Positions 22,445 to 31,310 of a DNA stretch of 51,330 nucleotides are shown in pieces. The notes below the pieces were generated by a model. It saw only the letters and a program-made list of their open reading frames with translations. It was not told where the DNA came from and did no database searches. The stretch is taken from positions 1 to 51,330 of the forward strand of contig CABYMF010000009.1 in NCBI GenBank assembly GCA_902519955.1. Reading direction: 5' to 3'. Position 1 is the first letter of the stretch. Each line of letters starts with the position of its first letter. The stretch is from an uncultured Bacteroidota bacterium. Its GTDB lineage: Bacteria; Bacteroidota; Bacteroidia; Flavobacteriales; Flavobacteriaceae. A program made the translations under genes and the position numbers.

Positions 22445-22741
22445 ATGGATGACAATATTAAAATTAAATTAAACATCGGTGATAGGATTTATCCTCTTAC
22501 AATTCAAAGATCACAGGAGTTTTATTTTAGAGAAGCTGCAAAGATTATTGAAAAAACAATTAAAAATTTAGAGGAAAACTATTCAGTAAGAGATAAACAA
22601 GACCTTCTTGCTATGTGCTGTATCCAATTTGCAGCAAAAAATTTACAGAATAAGTCAAAATCAAATGATTCTGAGAGTGAAATTGAAAAAATTATACTAA
22701 AAATTATTGATGATATTGATAAATCCATTTTAACTTCTTAA
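22445..22741 (+). CDS. zapA: Cell division protein ZapA
   Basis: ZapA binds FtsZ and bundles protofilaments at mid-cell. This 98-residue protein shows the N-terminal ZapA globular domain (IKIKLNIGDRIYPLTIQRSQEFYFREAAKIIEKTI) and the conserved helix ending in DLLAMCCIQFAAKNL, followed by a charged coiled-coil tail. Length fits the family. It lies directly upstream of the 6S-like RNA, the same order as the zapA-ssrS pair in Proteobacteria and other Bacteroidota. Confidence 0.9.
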   Translation: MDDNIKIKLNIGDRIYPLTIQRSQEFYFREAAKIIEKTIKNLEENYSVRDKQDLLAMCCIQFAAKNLQNKSKSNDSESEIEKIILKIIDDIDKSILTS

Positions 22742-22750
22742 ATTTACTTC

Positions 22751-22906
22751 AACCTGTATTAGTGATTCTTGGTAAACTCAACGAGTATTAATTAAGAAAG
22801 GTGAGTTTAAATGCTAAAGCAAGCTATCTTGAATAGATCCTTGAATGTTTAATTAGCCTTAATCCTGTTTTTGGGAGTTTACGCAATACTCACTCTAATA
22901 CAGGTT
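22751..22906 (+). ncRNA. ssrS: 6S RNA (6S-Flavo type)
   Basis: The region between zapA and the GMC-subunit gene has no ORF but folds into a long rod. AACCTGTATTAG (22751-22762) pairs perfectly with CTAATACAGGTT (22895-22906). Further inward GTAAACTC (22772-22779) pairs with GAGTTTAC (22875-22882), leaving a large central region of about 90 nt. A closing stem, an inner stem and a big bubble is 6S RNA architecture, which mimics an open promoter and binds the housekeeping RNA polymerase. A TAAATTTA element at 22739-22746 would start transcription almost exactly at the first paired base. Location right after zapA supports the call. An alternative hairpin (AAACTC with GAGTTT at 22803-22808) could compete with the inner stem. 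Confidence 0.8.
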
Positions 22907-22916
22907 TGTTATTTAA

Positions 22917-23633
22917 TTAAGTTAGAAGATTACCATCTTCATCCCAAATAGCAGTTTCATTTCTTTTGGATTGGTCAACACACTTTGCAATCCATTCCTC
23001 ATCATATGATACATTATGATCTTTAAGTACATCTTCAGGAACTCCATCCCATACATTAGGTATGTTGCCTTTATATCCTAAATCCTGCATTCCAACCTCT
23101 GATGTAAACCATCCGGTCACAACCATATATCTATATGTAGCAAAAAAACTTGCAGCTTCCTTCATGTCTTCTTCAATATCATCATTGAATGAAATAATAT
23201 CAAAAACTGACTTTATTTGATCATCTGAACACTCAGCTAATTTGATATTAAATTTACTTTTAAAGAGGTTATTTAAAACTATTAGTCCTTTCCTCAACAC
23301 ATTTTCTCCATAATTATTGTGAGCCGGGGTACTCCAATCTTTTGCGATAAACTCAATCATTTCAACAACACCAGCGTCATTTATATTTCCAAATTCATTA
23401 GGAGGAATAATTATATTAGCTATTCTTTCAATCGTTCTTAACTCTGACGTGTTGAAAAATTGAGCATTAAGAAACTTATTATCTCTTTCTTTTTCAAAAG
23501 GAGTTCTACCATACCTATACTCCCAGATTTTTTCTGAAATATTTTCATTTAATGGAGAAATGCAGCCTTCTAATGTTAATGATGCGCCTATACTACTTAA
23601 AATAATTGTTTTAATACTATCCCTCCTTTTCAT
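22917..23633 (-). CDS. Gluconate 2-dehydrogenase subunit 3 family protein (Tat-type lipoprotein)
   Basis: This 238-residue protein is the small partner of the membrane GMC-type dehydrogenases. From the ATG at 23633 the N-terminus reads MKRRDSIKTIILSSIGASLTLEGC, a twin-arginine signal followed by a lipobox-like LEGC. The subunit 3 domain follows (FFNTSELRTIERIANIIIPPNEFGNINDAGVVEMIEFIAKD and YRYMVVTGWFTSEVGMQDLGY). The longer frame from 23705 lies inside the upstream GMC gene and was rejected. The start overlaps the GMC stop by one base (TAATG), so the two products should be made together. It probably carries the folded FAD subunit through the Tat pathway. Confidence 0.88.
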   Translation of the reverse strand: MKRRDSIKTIILSSIGASLTLEGCISPLNENISEKIWEYRYGRTPFEKERDNKFLNAQFFNTSELRTIERIANIIIPPNEFGNINDAGVVEMIEFIAKDWSTPAHNNYGENVLRKGLIVLNNLFKSKFNIKLAECSDDQIKSVFDIISFNDDIEEDMKEAASFFATYRYMVVTGWFTSEVGMQDLGYKGNIPNVWDGVPEDVLKDHNVSYDEEWIAKCVDQSKRNETAIWDEDGNLLT

Positions 23634-25354
23634 TATATGTTCTGTTTTTTGAGTTCTGAAATTATGTGTTCTGATGTTCGCCATGCTAAAGCCATTATTG
23701 TCCAAGTTGGATTTTTATCTCCTTTGAATACAAATGGACCTGCATCTACAACATAAACATTATCAACGTCATGAAGACGTTCATATTTATTTACCACAGA
23801 TGTATTTGGATTATTTCCCATTCTTGTAGTTCCAACCTCATGAATAATTGATCCCGGAGTAGAAATCCCATAATTCTGGTCTTTACCAGGTTTATCTCCT
23901 ATCATTATACCATTCATATTGTGAGCTAATTCTTCGTAGATATCTTGAGCGTGTTTAGCCTGATTATATTCTGTATTAGCCCAGTTGTAATTAAATTTTA
24001 GTACAGGAATTCCATACTTATCTTTTTTATTTTCATCTATTTCACAATAATTATTAATATCTGGAATAGCTCCACCTCTTGATTCTAGTACAATTGTTGA
24101 ACCCCAATACTTTTTAACATCCTTTCTAATCTGTTCTCCGTAACCACCAACTCTTAATCCAAAAAACTTATTAAAATCATTAGGTATGTAACCTCCGATT
24201 CCAAACTGTGGCATTCCTAAATTTCTGTATGATGTTTCTATGTGATATCCAATTGGAAAATCTAGTTTTTTATCATGGAGCCACCATGGAGTGTATACAT
24301 GAGCACCACCAACCCCATCCTCATTATAAGTTTTCCTATTCATCAATTCAGGAACAAATATCTGTTTTGATGTCCCTACAGTGTCTTGTAGATACTTTCC
24401 AATTAAACCACTACTATTTCCAAGTCCATTAGGGTGCTCATTACTCTTAGAGTTTAGTAAGATTCTTGCACTACTGCAAGATGATGCACCTAGAACTACC
24501 ACCTTGGATTGTATGGAGTACTCTTTCCCATTCTTTTTATTAATAAAAGAAACACCAGTTGCAATACCATTATTATCAGTGTCCACTTTTCTTACCATTG
24601 AATCAGTGTAAAGATCAACAAGTCCTCCTTTTAAAGAAGGAATTACTAAACTTGAACTTGAGGAGAAGCAAGCATAAACAGAACATGATCTTTCACATTG
24701 ACCACAAAACATACATATTCCTCTTTGGTTATTTATTCTCTTTGTAAGAACAGATAATCTTGAGGGGATTACATTTATACCAGATTTTTTAGCACCCTTT
24801 ATATAATATAATTCATGTAATCTAGGCTTTGGGGGTGGTAGAAAAAATCCATCTGGATCATTTGGAAGGTTTTCTTTGGTCCCAAAAACACCTATTAGTT
24901 GGTCGAGCTTATCGTAATATGGTTTAATATCTTCATAAGTTATTGGCCAATTTGCATTTAAATCATAAAAATCTTTGCATTTAAAATCTTTTGGGCCAAG
25001 TCTTGAGGCAATTCTACCCCAGTGATTTGTTCTACCACCCAACATCCTTGATCTCCACCACATAAAGTCAGTATCTTCTTTAGAATAATAAGGCTCACCA
25101 TCAACTTTCCAATCCCCATATGACATATGAAAATCCCCAAATCTTCTAGTTACAGAAGACCCCCTTCTTGGAGATGCCCAGGTTGGTTTAAACTGAGTTT
25201 GTTGTTCAGGGTCTGCTGGGTCAAAATAAGGTCCAGCTTCAATAAGAGCAACCTTTAGTCCTGCATCAGTTAAGATTTTAGTTGATATCCCACCGGCAGC
25301 ACCAGAGCCAACAATAATTATATCATACTTTTCTTTAGATTTTTTAATTTCCAT
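23633..25354 (-). CDS. GMC-family FAD oxidoreductase (large subunit) with Cys-rich cluster motif
   Basis: This 573-residue flavoprotein shows the dinucleotide motif IIVGSGAAGG (about 14-22), GGRTNHWGR, the GMC C-terminal HEVGTTRMG, and VVDAGPFVFKGDKNPTWTIMALAWR. Five cysteines lie in CMFCGQCERSCSVYAC (residues 214, 217, 220, 224, 229), a ferredoxin-like spacing. Related FAD-dependent glucose and fructose dehydrogenases carry a 3Fe-4S cluster at this place. No signal peptide is present, in keeping with Tat piggyback export by subunit 3. No cytochrome c subunit gene is adjacent, so the electron acceptor is open. The substrate is probably a sugar or polyol. The ATG at 25354 is preferred to the TTG at 25366. 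Confidence 0.9.
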   Translation of the reverse strand: MEIKKSKEKYDIIIVGSGAAGGISTKILTDAGLKVALIEAGPYFDPADPEQQTQFKPTWASPRRGSSVTRRFGDFHMSYGDWKVDGEPYYSKEDTDFMWWRSRMLGGRTNHWGRIASRLGPKDFKCKDFYDLNANWPITYEDIKPYYDKLDQLIGVFGTKENLPNDPDGFFLPPPKPRLHELYYIKGAKKSGINVIPSRLSVLTKRINNQRGICMFCGQCERSCSVYACFSSSSSLVIPSLKGGLVDLYTDSMVRKVDTDNNGIATGVSFINKKNGKEYSIQSKVVVLGASSCSSARILLNSKSNEHPNGLGNSSGLIGKYLQDTVGTSKQIFVPELMNRKTYNEDGVGGAHVYTPWWLHDKKLDFPIGYHIETSYRNLGMPQFGIGGYIPNDFNKFFGLRVGGYGEQIRKDVKKYWGSTIVLESRGGAIPDINNYCEIDENKKDKYGIPVLKFNYNWANTEYNQAKHAQDIYEELAHNMNGIMIGDKPGKDQNYGISTPGSIIHEVGTTRMGNNPNTSVVNKYERLHDVDNVYVVDAGPFVFKGDKNPTWTIMALAWRTSEHIISELKKQNI

Positions 25355-25482
25355 AAACCAACTCAATTTATTAAAAACAATTATATTTAAATAGAGTTAT
25401 CAATAAATTTTTATTATGTTAAATATCAAAATAATTATTCACTAATAAAAATTAAATACACTGCATTGTTACTGCTTACATT

Positions 25483-26148
25483 ATGGTAATTGAAATATGT
25501 ACAACAAGCTTAAGTTCAATAATAAATGCTCAGGATGCTGGAGCAAATAGATTAGAATTGTGCGAAAATTACCTTGTTGGAGGGGTTACTCCAAATATTG
25601 AATTTTTTGAAAAGTCTTTAGAAATATCAAAAATCCCAATTAATATTTTAATCAGGCCAAGAGGTGGAGATTTTACTTTCAACAATACAGAATTTAATAG
25701 AATGTTTGAATCAATACAAAAATTTAAAAATTATAATATTAGTGGATTTGTTGTTGGTTTTCTTGATAATAAAAATCAATTAAACAATACGTTATTAAGT
25801 GAATTTAGAAGTGCAACTGTTGGTTACGAATTAACCTTCCATAGAGCTTTTGACTATTTAACAGAACAAGAAAAATCATTGGAGCAATTAATTGAGAATA
25901 AATTTGATAGAATACTTTGTTCTGGAAGCAAAATAAATTCAGAAAATGGTATAAAAAACCTTAATTACTTAAATTCTTTAGCTTTAGATAAAATTACAAT
26001 TATGCCAGGTGGAGGTATCAATATTAAGAATTTTAAATTATTTAAAAATGCTGGTTTTAATGAAATCCATCTTTCAGCGATTGATAAGAGAATATCATTA
26101 GATTCTAATTATGACATTATTAAGGAAATAATAGAGATGAGTCAATAA
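25483..26148 (+). CDS. cutC: CutC family protein
   Basis: This 221-residue TIM-barrel protein shows the CutC signatures EICTTSLSSIINAQDAGANRLELCENYLVGGVTPN, ILIRPRGGDF, TFHRAFDY, RILCSGSK and IMPGGGINIKN. The family was originally linked to copper homeostasis, but its biochemical role remains uncertain. A cytoplasmic location is expected, as there is no signal peptide. A methionine-preceded start at 25483 matches family length, and the gene precedes aconitase by 27 bases. Confidence 0.92.
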   Translation: MVIEICTTSLSSIINAQDAGANRLELCENYLVGGVTPNIEFFEKSLEISKIPINILIRPRGGDFTFNNTEFNRMFESIQKFKNYNISGFVVGFLDNKNQLNNTLLSEFRSATVGYELTFHRAFDYLTEQEKSLEQLIENKFDRILCSGSKINSENGIKNLNYLNSLALDKITIMPGGGINIKNFKLFKNAGFNEIHLSAIDKRISLDSNYDIIKEIIEMSQ

Positions 26149-26156
26149 TAATATAT

Positions 26157-26164
26157 TATTTTTG
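26157..26164 (+). promoter_or_regulatory. Putative -7 element (TATTTTTG) of the aconitase-alkB operon
   Basis: TATTTTTG lies in the 27-base gap after cutC, with 11 bases to the aconitase ATG. It matches TAnnTTTG. The upstream region is the end of cutC, and no -33 TTG was identified. Confidence 0.4.
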
Positions 26165-26175
26165 AAAAAAAAATT

Positions 26176-28440
26176 ATGGCTTTTGATATTGATGTTATTA
26201 AGAATGTTTATTCAAAGATGTCTTCTAAGATAGCTTATGCTAGGAAAATGGTCGGTAGACCTCTAACTTATGCAGAAAAAATTTTATATTCTCATCTATG
26301 GGATGAATCATCAAAGAAAGTTTTTATAAGAGGTGAAGATTATGTTGATTTTGGTCCTGACCGTGTTACCTGCCAAGATGCAACTGCTCAGATGGCACTT
26401 CTTCAATTTATGCAAGCTGGAAAGGATAAAGTAGCAGTTCCAACAACTGTCCACTGTGATCATTTAATTTTAGCTCAATCTGGTGCACAAAAAGACCTTA
26501 AAAATGCTAATAAGGTTAGTTCAGAAGTTTTTAATTTTCTAGAATCTGTATCAAGAAAATATGGTATTGGTTTCTGGAAACCAGGAGCAGGAATCATTCA
26601 TCAAGTTATTTTAGAAAATTATGCTTTTCCTGGAGGGATGATGATAGGTACTGATTCACATACCGTAAATGCTGGAGGATTAGGAATGGTTGCAATAGGT
26701 GTGGGAGGAGCAGATGCAGTTGATGTTATGGCAGGAATGCCATGGGAGTTGAAATTTCCTAAATTAATTGGTATAAAACTAACTGGTAAATTAAATGGTT
26801 GGGCTTCAGCCAAAGATGTAATTTTAAAAGTTGCAGGAATCTTAACTGTTAAAGGTGGAACAGGATATATACTTGAATATTTTGGAGATGGAGCTGAATC
26901 TCTCTCATGCACTGGTAAAGGTACAATCTGTAACATGGGTGCTGAAGTTGGGGCAACCACATCAATATTTGCATATGACGAATCAATGGAAAGATATTTA
27001 AAATCTACTGAAAGAAAAGATGTCGTTAACGCTGCTTCAAATATTAAAGATGATCTTAAGGCAGACCAAGAAGTTTATGAAAATCCTGAAAAATATTTTG
27101 ATGAAATTTTTGAAATTGATTTAAATACACTTACACCTCATATTAATGGGCCTTTTACTCCTGATCTTGCAACACCGGTAAATGAAATGAAAGTTAAAGC
27201 CAAGTCAGAAGGTTGGCCAACTGATATAAAATGGGGTCTTATTGGGTCCTGTACAAATTCATCATATGAGGATCTTTCAAGAGCTGCATCTATTGCCAAA
27301 CAAGCTTTAGAAAAGAATATTAAGATAAAATCTAAATTAGGAATAAACCCTGGTTCAGAGCAGGTAAGATATACAGCTGAAAGAGATGGTATAATTGAGC
27401 TTTTTGAAAAACTTGAATCAAAAATATTTACTAATGCTTGTGGACCTTGTATAGGTCAATGGAATAGGGAAGGTGAGGATAATACTGAGAAAAATTCAAT
27501 CATTCATTCTTTTAATAGAAATTTTGCCAAAAGAGCAGATGGTAACCCTAATACTCATGCCTTTGTGACTTCACCAGAAATGGTAATGGCTGTTGCCTTA
27601 TCTGGAAATCTTGATTTTAACCCCATGACTGATAATCTAATATCTGAGAATGGAGATAAAGTAGTTTTAGATCCTCCATTTGGAGATGAATTACCTTCAA
27701 ATGGTTTTGATTGTGAAGACAATGGCTATATTGAACCACCAATTGACGGATCGGATATTCAAATAAAGATAGATCCAGATTCAAAAAGACTACAAATACT
27801 GGAAGCATTTAGTCCATGGGATGGCAAAAATATTTATAATGCTAAACTTTTAATCAAGGCTCATGGTAAATGTACAACAGATCATATTTCAATGGCTGGT
27901 CCATGGTTAAGGTTTAGAGGACATTTAGATAATATTTCTGATAATTGCTTAATAGGAGCGGTTAATAGTTTTAACATGAAGACAAATCTTGTTAAAAATC
28001 AAATTACAGGAGAATATGACCCGGTTCCTGAAACTCAAAGATTTTATAAAAAAAATAAAATAGATACTGTAGTTATTGGAGATCATAATTATGGTGAGGG
28101 TTCTTCAAGAGAACATGCGGCTATGGAGCCGAGACACCTAGGGATTAAAGCAGTAATTGTGAAGTCTTTTGCTAGGATTCATGAAACAAATTTAAAGAAG
28201 CAGGGAATGTTAGCTTTGACTTTTAAGGACGAAAATGATTATGATAAAATTCAGGAAGATGATACATTTAACTTTTTGGATTTAGAATCTTTTTCACCAA
28301 ATAAATCTATTTCATTAGAGATAATACATTCAAATAATTCCAAAGAAATTATTAAATTGCTCCACACTTTTAATGCACAGCAAATAGAATGGTATAGAAA
28401 TGGTTCTGCATTAAACTTAATTAAAGCAAACAATCTATGA
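26176..28440 (+). CDS. acn: Aconitate hydratase (mitochondrial-type)
   Basis: Aconitase interconverts citrate and isocitrate in the TCA cycle with a 4Fe-4S cluster. The 754-residue length and the sequence type match the mitochondrial-like aconitase of Bacteroidota. Cluster cysteines are C359 in IGSCTNSS and C422 and C425 in [10 protein letters not shown]. Substrate-binding regions include [21 protein letters not shown], and in the swivel domain [33 protein letters not shown] and [15 protein letters not shown]. It overlaps the alkB start by four bases (ATGA), so the two genes form one transcription unit. Confidence 0.96.
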   Translation: MAFDIDVIKNVYSKMSSKIAYARKMVGRPLTYAEKILYSHLWDESSKKVFIRGEDYVDFGPDRVTCQDATAQMALLQFMQAGKDKVAVPTTVHCDHLILAQSGAQKDLKNANKVSSEVFNFLESVSRKYGIGFWKPGAGIIHQVILENYAFPGGMMIGTDSHTVNAGGLGMVAIGVGGADAVDVMAGMPWELKFPKLIGIKLTGKLNGWASAKDVILKVAGILTVKGGTGYILEYFGDGAESLSCTGKGTICNMGAEVGATTSIFAYDESMERYLKSTERKDVVNAASNIKDDLKADQEVYENPEKYFDEIFEIDLNTLTPHINGPFTPDLATPVNEMKVKAKSEGWPTDIKWGLIGSCTNSSYEDLSRAASIAKQALEKNIKIKSKLGINPGSEQVRYTAERDGIIELFEKLESKIFTNACGPCIGQWNREGEDNTEKNSIIHSFNRNFAKRADGNPNTHAFVTSPEMVMAVALSGNLDFNPMTDNLISENGDKVVLDPPFGDELPSNGFDCEDNGYIEPPIDGSDIQIKIDPDSKRLQILEAFSPWDGKNIYNAKLLIKAHGKCTTDHISMAGPWLRFRGHLDNISDNCLIGAVNSFNMKTNLVKNQITGEYDPVPETQRFYKKNKIDTVVIGDHNYGEGSSREHAAMEPRHLGIKAVIVKSFARIHETNLKKQGMLALTFKDENDYDKIQEDDTFNFLDLESFSPNKSISLEIIHSNNSKEIIKLLHTFNAQQIEWYRNGSALNLIKANNL

Positions 28441-29483
28441 TAAAAGACCTAAAATATTTAATGTCATATTCAATTGCTCTTTTTGCATTTATTGGCATTT
28501 CATTGGGAGGTTTTTATAATTACTTAGCAGTTATTTTTACATTTGTTTTTATTCCAGTTCTTGAAATAATTGTTAAGAAAAGCGATGAAAAGTATACAGA
28601 TGAAGAAAAGAAAAATAGAAATCTTGATCCTTTTTTTGATTTACTATTATATCTAAATATTCCTATTGTATTTGGTATTTTCTTTTTTTCACTTGAAAAA
28701 CTTTCACTTACCTCTTCAGTTTATGATATTATTGGAATAATTCTATCAGCAAGCATTGTAATGGCTACTAATGGAATTAATGTTGGTCATGAACTGGGAC
28801 ACAGAAAGTCATTAATAGCAAAAACTTGTTCTAAACTTTTATATCTCCCATGTCAATACATGCATTTTTATATAGAGCACAATTTTGGACACCATATAAA
28901 TGTCGCAACTCCAGAGGATCCTGCTACAGCAAAATATAAACAAACAGTATATAATTTTTGGTTAACATCTGTTGTAAGAACATATGTAAGCGCATGGAAA
29001 ATTCAGTTTAAGCTTCTTAAAGTTTCTAAAAGAAGTTTCTTCTCAATTAAAAATGATATGCTTTTTTACTCGCTGTTTCAATTAACTTTTTTAGTTTTTA
29101 TTTATTATAATTTTGGATTATATCTGACTCTTTTATCTATTGTAATGTCTGTTGTATCATTTTTATTTTTAGAAACAATAAATTATGTAGAACATTATGG
29201 TCTTTTGAGAAAAAAAGAACCAAGTGGAAGATACGAGAGAGTAAAACCACATCACTCTTGGAATTCAAACCATACAATTGGCAGAATTGTGTTATATGAA
29301 TTAACCAGACATAGTGATCATCACTTCAAATCTTCAAAGAAATATCAAATTTTAGAGTCATTAGATGAATGTCCTCACTTGCCACATGGGTATCCTACTT
29401 CTATTTTATTATCACTAATTCCTCCAGTGTGGTTTAGTATTATGAATCCACTGGTAAGACATTACAGAGGAATAAAAAGCTAA
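28437..29483 (+). CDS. alkB: AlkB-type alkane 1-monooxygenase (membrane di-iron hydroxylase)
   Basis: This 348-residue integral membrane protein carries the diagnostic histidine boxes of AlkB: HELGHR (H118, H122), EHNFGHH (H148, H152, H153), NYVEHYGL (H253) and RHSDHH (H292, H295, H296). Several hydrophobic helices occur before and between the boxes (about 8-45, 66-110 and 207-245). AlkB hydroxylates the terminal carbon of medium-chain alkanes using rubredoxin as electron donor. No rubredoxin gene lies next to it. The ATG overlaps the aconitase stop (ATGA). Xylene monooxygenase-like relatives share some boxes, but the HYG motif and RHSDHH context favour alkane hydroxylase; the true substrate is unproven. 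Confidence 0.88.
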   Translation: MIKDLKYLMSYSIALFAFIGISLGGFYNYLAVIFTFVFIPVLEIIVKKSDEKYTDEEKKNRNLDPFFDLLLYLNIPIVFGIFFFSLEKLSLTSSVYDIIGIILSASIVMATNGINVGHELGHRKSLIAKTCSKLLYLPCQYMHFYIEHNFGHHINVATPEDPATAKYKQTVYNFWLTSVVRTYVSAWKIQFKLLKVSKRSFFSIKNDMLFYSLFQLTFLVFIYYNFGLYLTLLSIVMSVVSFLFLETINYVEHYGLLRKKEPSGRYERVKPHHSWNSNHTIGRIVLYELTRHSDHHFKSSKKYQILESLDECPHLPHGYPTSILLSLIPPVWFSIMNPLVRHYRGIKS

Positions 29484-29563
29484 GTTTAAATTTAACTTTT
29501 TTTATTTAATCTTTTTTAGTCAAAATTGATTTAACAAAATTTAAGATGTGTAAATGAAAGTAA

Positions 29564-30157
29564 CTAGTTATTAGAAGGACAGTTAATATACTTTATACCT
29601 GGAAAAGACCTTTTGAACATTCTATCCTTAGCATCAATAAAATCATTGACATCAATATCTTCTCGAGTACTTGAAGGATACATTATGTCAGCAGTGCTAG
29701 TACTATGCTGATATTTATATACATCATGTCCAAATTCATGATACATAATCCACAATCTCTGTAGTAAGTTCTTGTCTACCCATGCATCATATAGAACACC
29801 GACATTAACTCTATTGTCGTTACAATATCCTGTAAAAGTTGAATAAGCAATGTGATCAGAAGTTACGCCTGCAGTAACTTGAGCAAAAGTCGCATATTCA
29901 AAGAAAATATTCAAGTTAGAATTTACCTCACCAAAATCTACTTCGACTGTACACTTAACATCATTAACAAATTTGTCCCAGTATTGCATTAAGTCGTTTT
30001 GATTTGTAGAGGAGGGGTCTAGAATATCATCATAACTAACACAACTGTATAACTGTTGAACTACTTCCTCTGTTATTTCTGCTGAGACTGAATCATCAGA
30101 TGAGGAACAACTTATTAGAACAGAACAAAAGGAAATAACAAAAATAAATTTACGCAT
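29564..30157 (-). CDS. Putative HExxH zinc-protease lipoprotein
   Basis: This 197-residue protein has a lipoprotein signal with lipobox LISC (Cys17) and a serine-rich linker. The likely catalytic motif is H140-E141-F-G-H144, followed by another histidine at H151 and a methionine in ADIMYPS (M159) that resembles a Met-turn. The spacing HExxH-x6-H is one residue longer than the metzincin consensus, so family membership is uncertain. Four cysteines outside the signal (C39, C69, C112, C193) could form disulfides. The gene starts 17 bases after tRNA-Met on the same strand and shows no promoter of its own, so it may be co-transcribed with the tRNA. Surface or periplasmic peptidase activity is an inference from the motif. 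Confidence 0.65.
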   Translation of the reverse strand: MRKFIFVISFCSVLISCSSSDDSVSAEITEEVVQQLYSCVSYDDILDPSSTNQNDLMQYWDKFVNDVKCTVEVDFGEVNSNLNIFFEYATFAQVTAGVTSDHIAYSTFTGYCNDNRVNVGVLYDAWVDKNLLQRLWIMYHEFGHDVYKYQHSTSTADIMYPSSTREDIDVNDFIDAKDRMFKRSFPGIKYINCPSNN

Positions 30158-30174
30158 ATTAAAATATTTAATTG

Positions 30175-30248
30175 TAGCGAGAGGGAGATTTGAACTCCCG
30201 ACCTCCGGGTTATGAATCCGACGCTCTCACCTGCTGAGCTACCTCGCC
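30175..30248 (-). tRNA. tRNA with CAT anticodon (probably elongator tRNA-Met)
   Basis: On the minus strand the acceptor GGCGAGG pairs with TCTCGCT using two G-U pairs. The D-arm GCTC/GAGC, the T-arm GGGAG-TTCAAAT-CTCCC and the anticodon loop TTCATAA are clear. The anticodon stem TCGGA/CCCGG has an A-C opposition at 31:39 next to the loop. It lacks the three G-C pairs typical of initiator tRNA. A lysidine-modified tRNA-Ile with the same CAT cannot be excluded from the sequence alone. It is 74 nt and CCA is not encoded. Confidence 0.93.
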
Positions 30249-30261
30249 AAATTAAGAAATG

Positions 30262-30269
30262 CAAATATA
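30262..30269 (-). promoter_or_regulatory. Putative -7 element (TATATTTG) of the tRNA-CAT gene
   Basis: The minus strand reads TATATTTG with 13 bases between it and the mature 5' end of the tRNA. It matches TAnnTTTG and is the only candidate found upstream of both the tRNA and the protease lipoprotein gene. Confidence 0.45.
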
Positions 30270-30350
30270 TAAAACAAATCTCAGTAAATTATTGCTAAAA
30301 AACTCTTTATTAACTTAAATACTAACTTTTTTTAATATATTAGAAAATAT

Positions 30351-30743
30351 ATGAGTATTAAAAAAGAATTTGTAATTGAGTATGATTTTCAGTCATCTCC
30401 ACAACTCTTGTTTCAGTATCTATCAACTGCTTCTGGTCTTTCTGAATGGTTTTCTGATGATGTTAACTATAGAGGTGAGAAGTACACATTCTTTTGGGGA
30501 GACTCTGAAGAATATGCCAGAGTTCTCTCAAAAAAAATAAATGAAAAAATTAGATTCCAATGGATAACCGGGGAAGATGATGAAGAAGATTATTTTTTCG
30601 AATTTAAGATTCAAATGGATGATATTACAAAAGATGTTTCACTCATAATAACTGATTATACTGATGAAGATGAGTTAGAAGAGGCTAAACTTCTTTGGGA
30701 CAGTTTAATATCAGATTTAAAACAAGTTTTAGGATCAACCTAA
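30351..30743 (+). CDS. START-like (AHSA1/SRPBCC) domain protein
   Basis: This 130-residue cytoplasmic protein consists of one START-like helix-grip domain. The N-terminal FVIEYDFQSSPQLLFQYLSTASGLSEWFSDDVNYRGEKYTFFW and the C-terminal helix EAKLLWDSLISDLKQVL are typical of the AHSA1-like group widespread in Bacteroidota. A hydrophobic ligand-binding pocket is the family property; the ligand and role are unknown. It lies divergent from tRNA-Met, and its last four bases overlap the convergent yqgE gene. Confidence 0.82.
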   Translation: MSIKKEFVIEYDFQSSPQLLFQYLSTASGLSEWFSDDVNYRGEKYTFFWGDSEEYARVLSKKINEKIRFQWITGEDDEEDYFFEFKIQMDDITKDVSLIITDYTDEDELEEAKLLWDSLISDLKQVLGST

Positions 30744-31279
30744 TTTAAAGTTATATCATCCGGAGAATTTGACCATAGTCTGTATTTATGCCCGAATTCT
30801 TTAATTAAATTATTCCAGCTATTCTTTTTTTTAAAGCTAAATACATCTTCTACTTTCTTTTCAGTTATGATCCAACTATCGTTTGCTATTTCGTTATCTA
30901 ATTGTTTTAAGCCCCACCCTGAATATCCCTGAAATAAAATAAAATCATTCATTTTTACTATTCCTTTCTCAATCTGATTAATAAGAAAATCAAGATTATT
31001 TCCCCAGAATAGATTATCATAGACATTAAGAATCTCTTTGTGTATTTTTTCACTTCTTAACAAATAAAAGTATTCAGATGAAACCGGACCGCCATAATAT
31101 AAATCTATTTTGATTTTTTCAGAGTATTCAACTTCTTTAGTCATAAAGAGGTCAGATGGTCTGTTTAATATAAATCCAGTAACACCCTCATCAGTTTGAT
31201 CAACAATTAATATGATAGATTTATAAAAAATCATATCAGTTAAGAGGCTTGGTGATGAAATTAGTATTTTACCTTTCAT
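30740..31279 (-). CDS. yqgE: YqgE/AlgH family protein (DUF179)
   Basis: This 179-residue protein matches the YqgE/AlgH family: GKILISSPSLLTDMIFYKSIILIVDQTDEGVTGFILNRP at the start, the conserved YYGGPVS, and the C-terminal FQGYSGWGLKQLDNEIANDSWI. The family has a compact alpha/beta fold, and its role (first linked to alginate regulation in Pseudomonas) is unclear. The ATG at 31279 gives the canonical N-terminus; the GTG at 31300 would start inside the HU terminator hairpin and was rejected. The ATG lies only three bases after the T-tract of that terminator, so expression may depend on read-through. Confidence 0.88.
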   Translation of the reverse strand: MKGKILISSPSLLTDMIFYKSIILIVDQTDEGVTGFILNRPSDLFMTKEVEYSEKIKIDLYYGGPVSSEYFYLLRSEKIHKEILNVYDNLFWGNNLDFLINQIEKGIVKMNDFILFQGYSGWGLKQLDNEIANDSWIITEKKVEDVFSFKKKNSWNNLIKEFGHKYRLWSNSPDDITLN

Positions 31280-31282
31280 ATT

Positions 31283-31310
31283 AAAAAAAAAGAGCTTCAC
31301 TATGAAGCTC
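31283..31310 (-). terminator. Intrinsic terminator of the HU gene
   Basis: On the minus strand GAGCTTC-ATAGT-GAAGCTC forms a perfect 7-bp hairpin (31310-31292) followed by a run of nine T residues, 32 bases after the HU stop codon. Strong stem plus T-run on the HU strand makes this a confident call. Confidence 0.85.

Noticed and set aside
23633-23705. Longer N-terminus for the gluconate dehydrogenase subunit 3 protein
   Set aside because: The extension lies in the end of the GMC gene and would hide the twin-arginine signal that begins at the internal ATG.
26619-26960. Proline-rich 113-codon frame opposite aconitase
   Set aside because: It is antisense to a highly conserved coding region, and its composition is what the reverse complement of that region gives.
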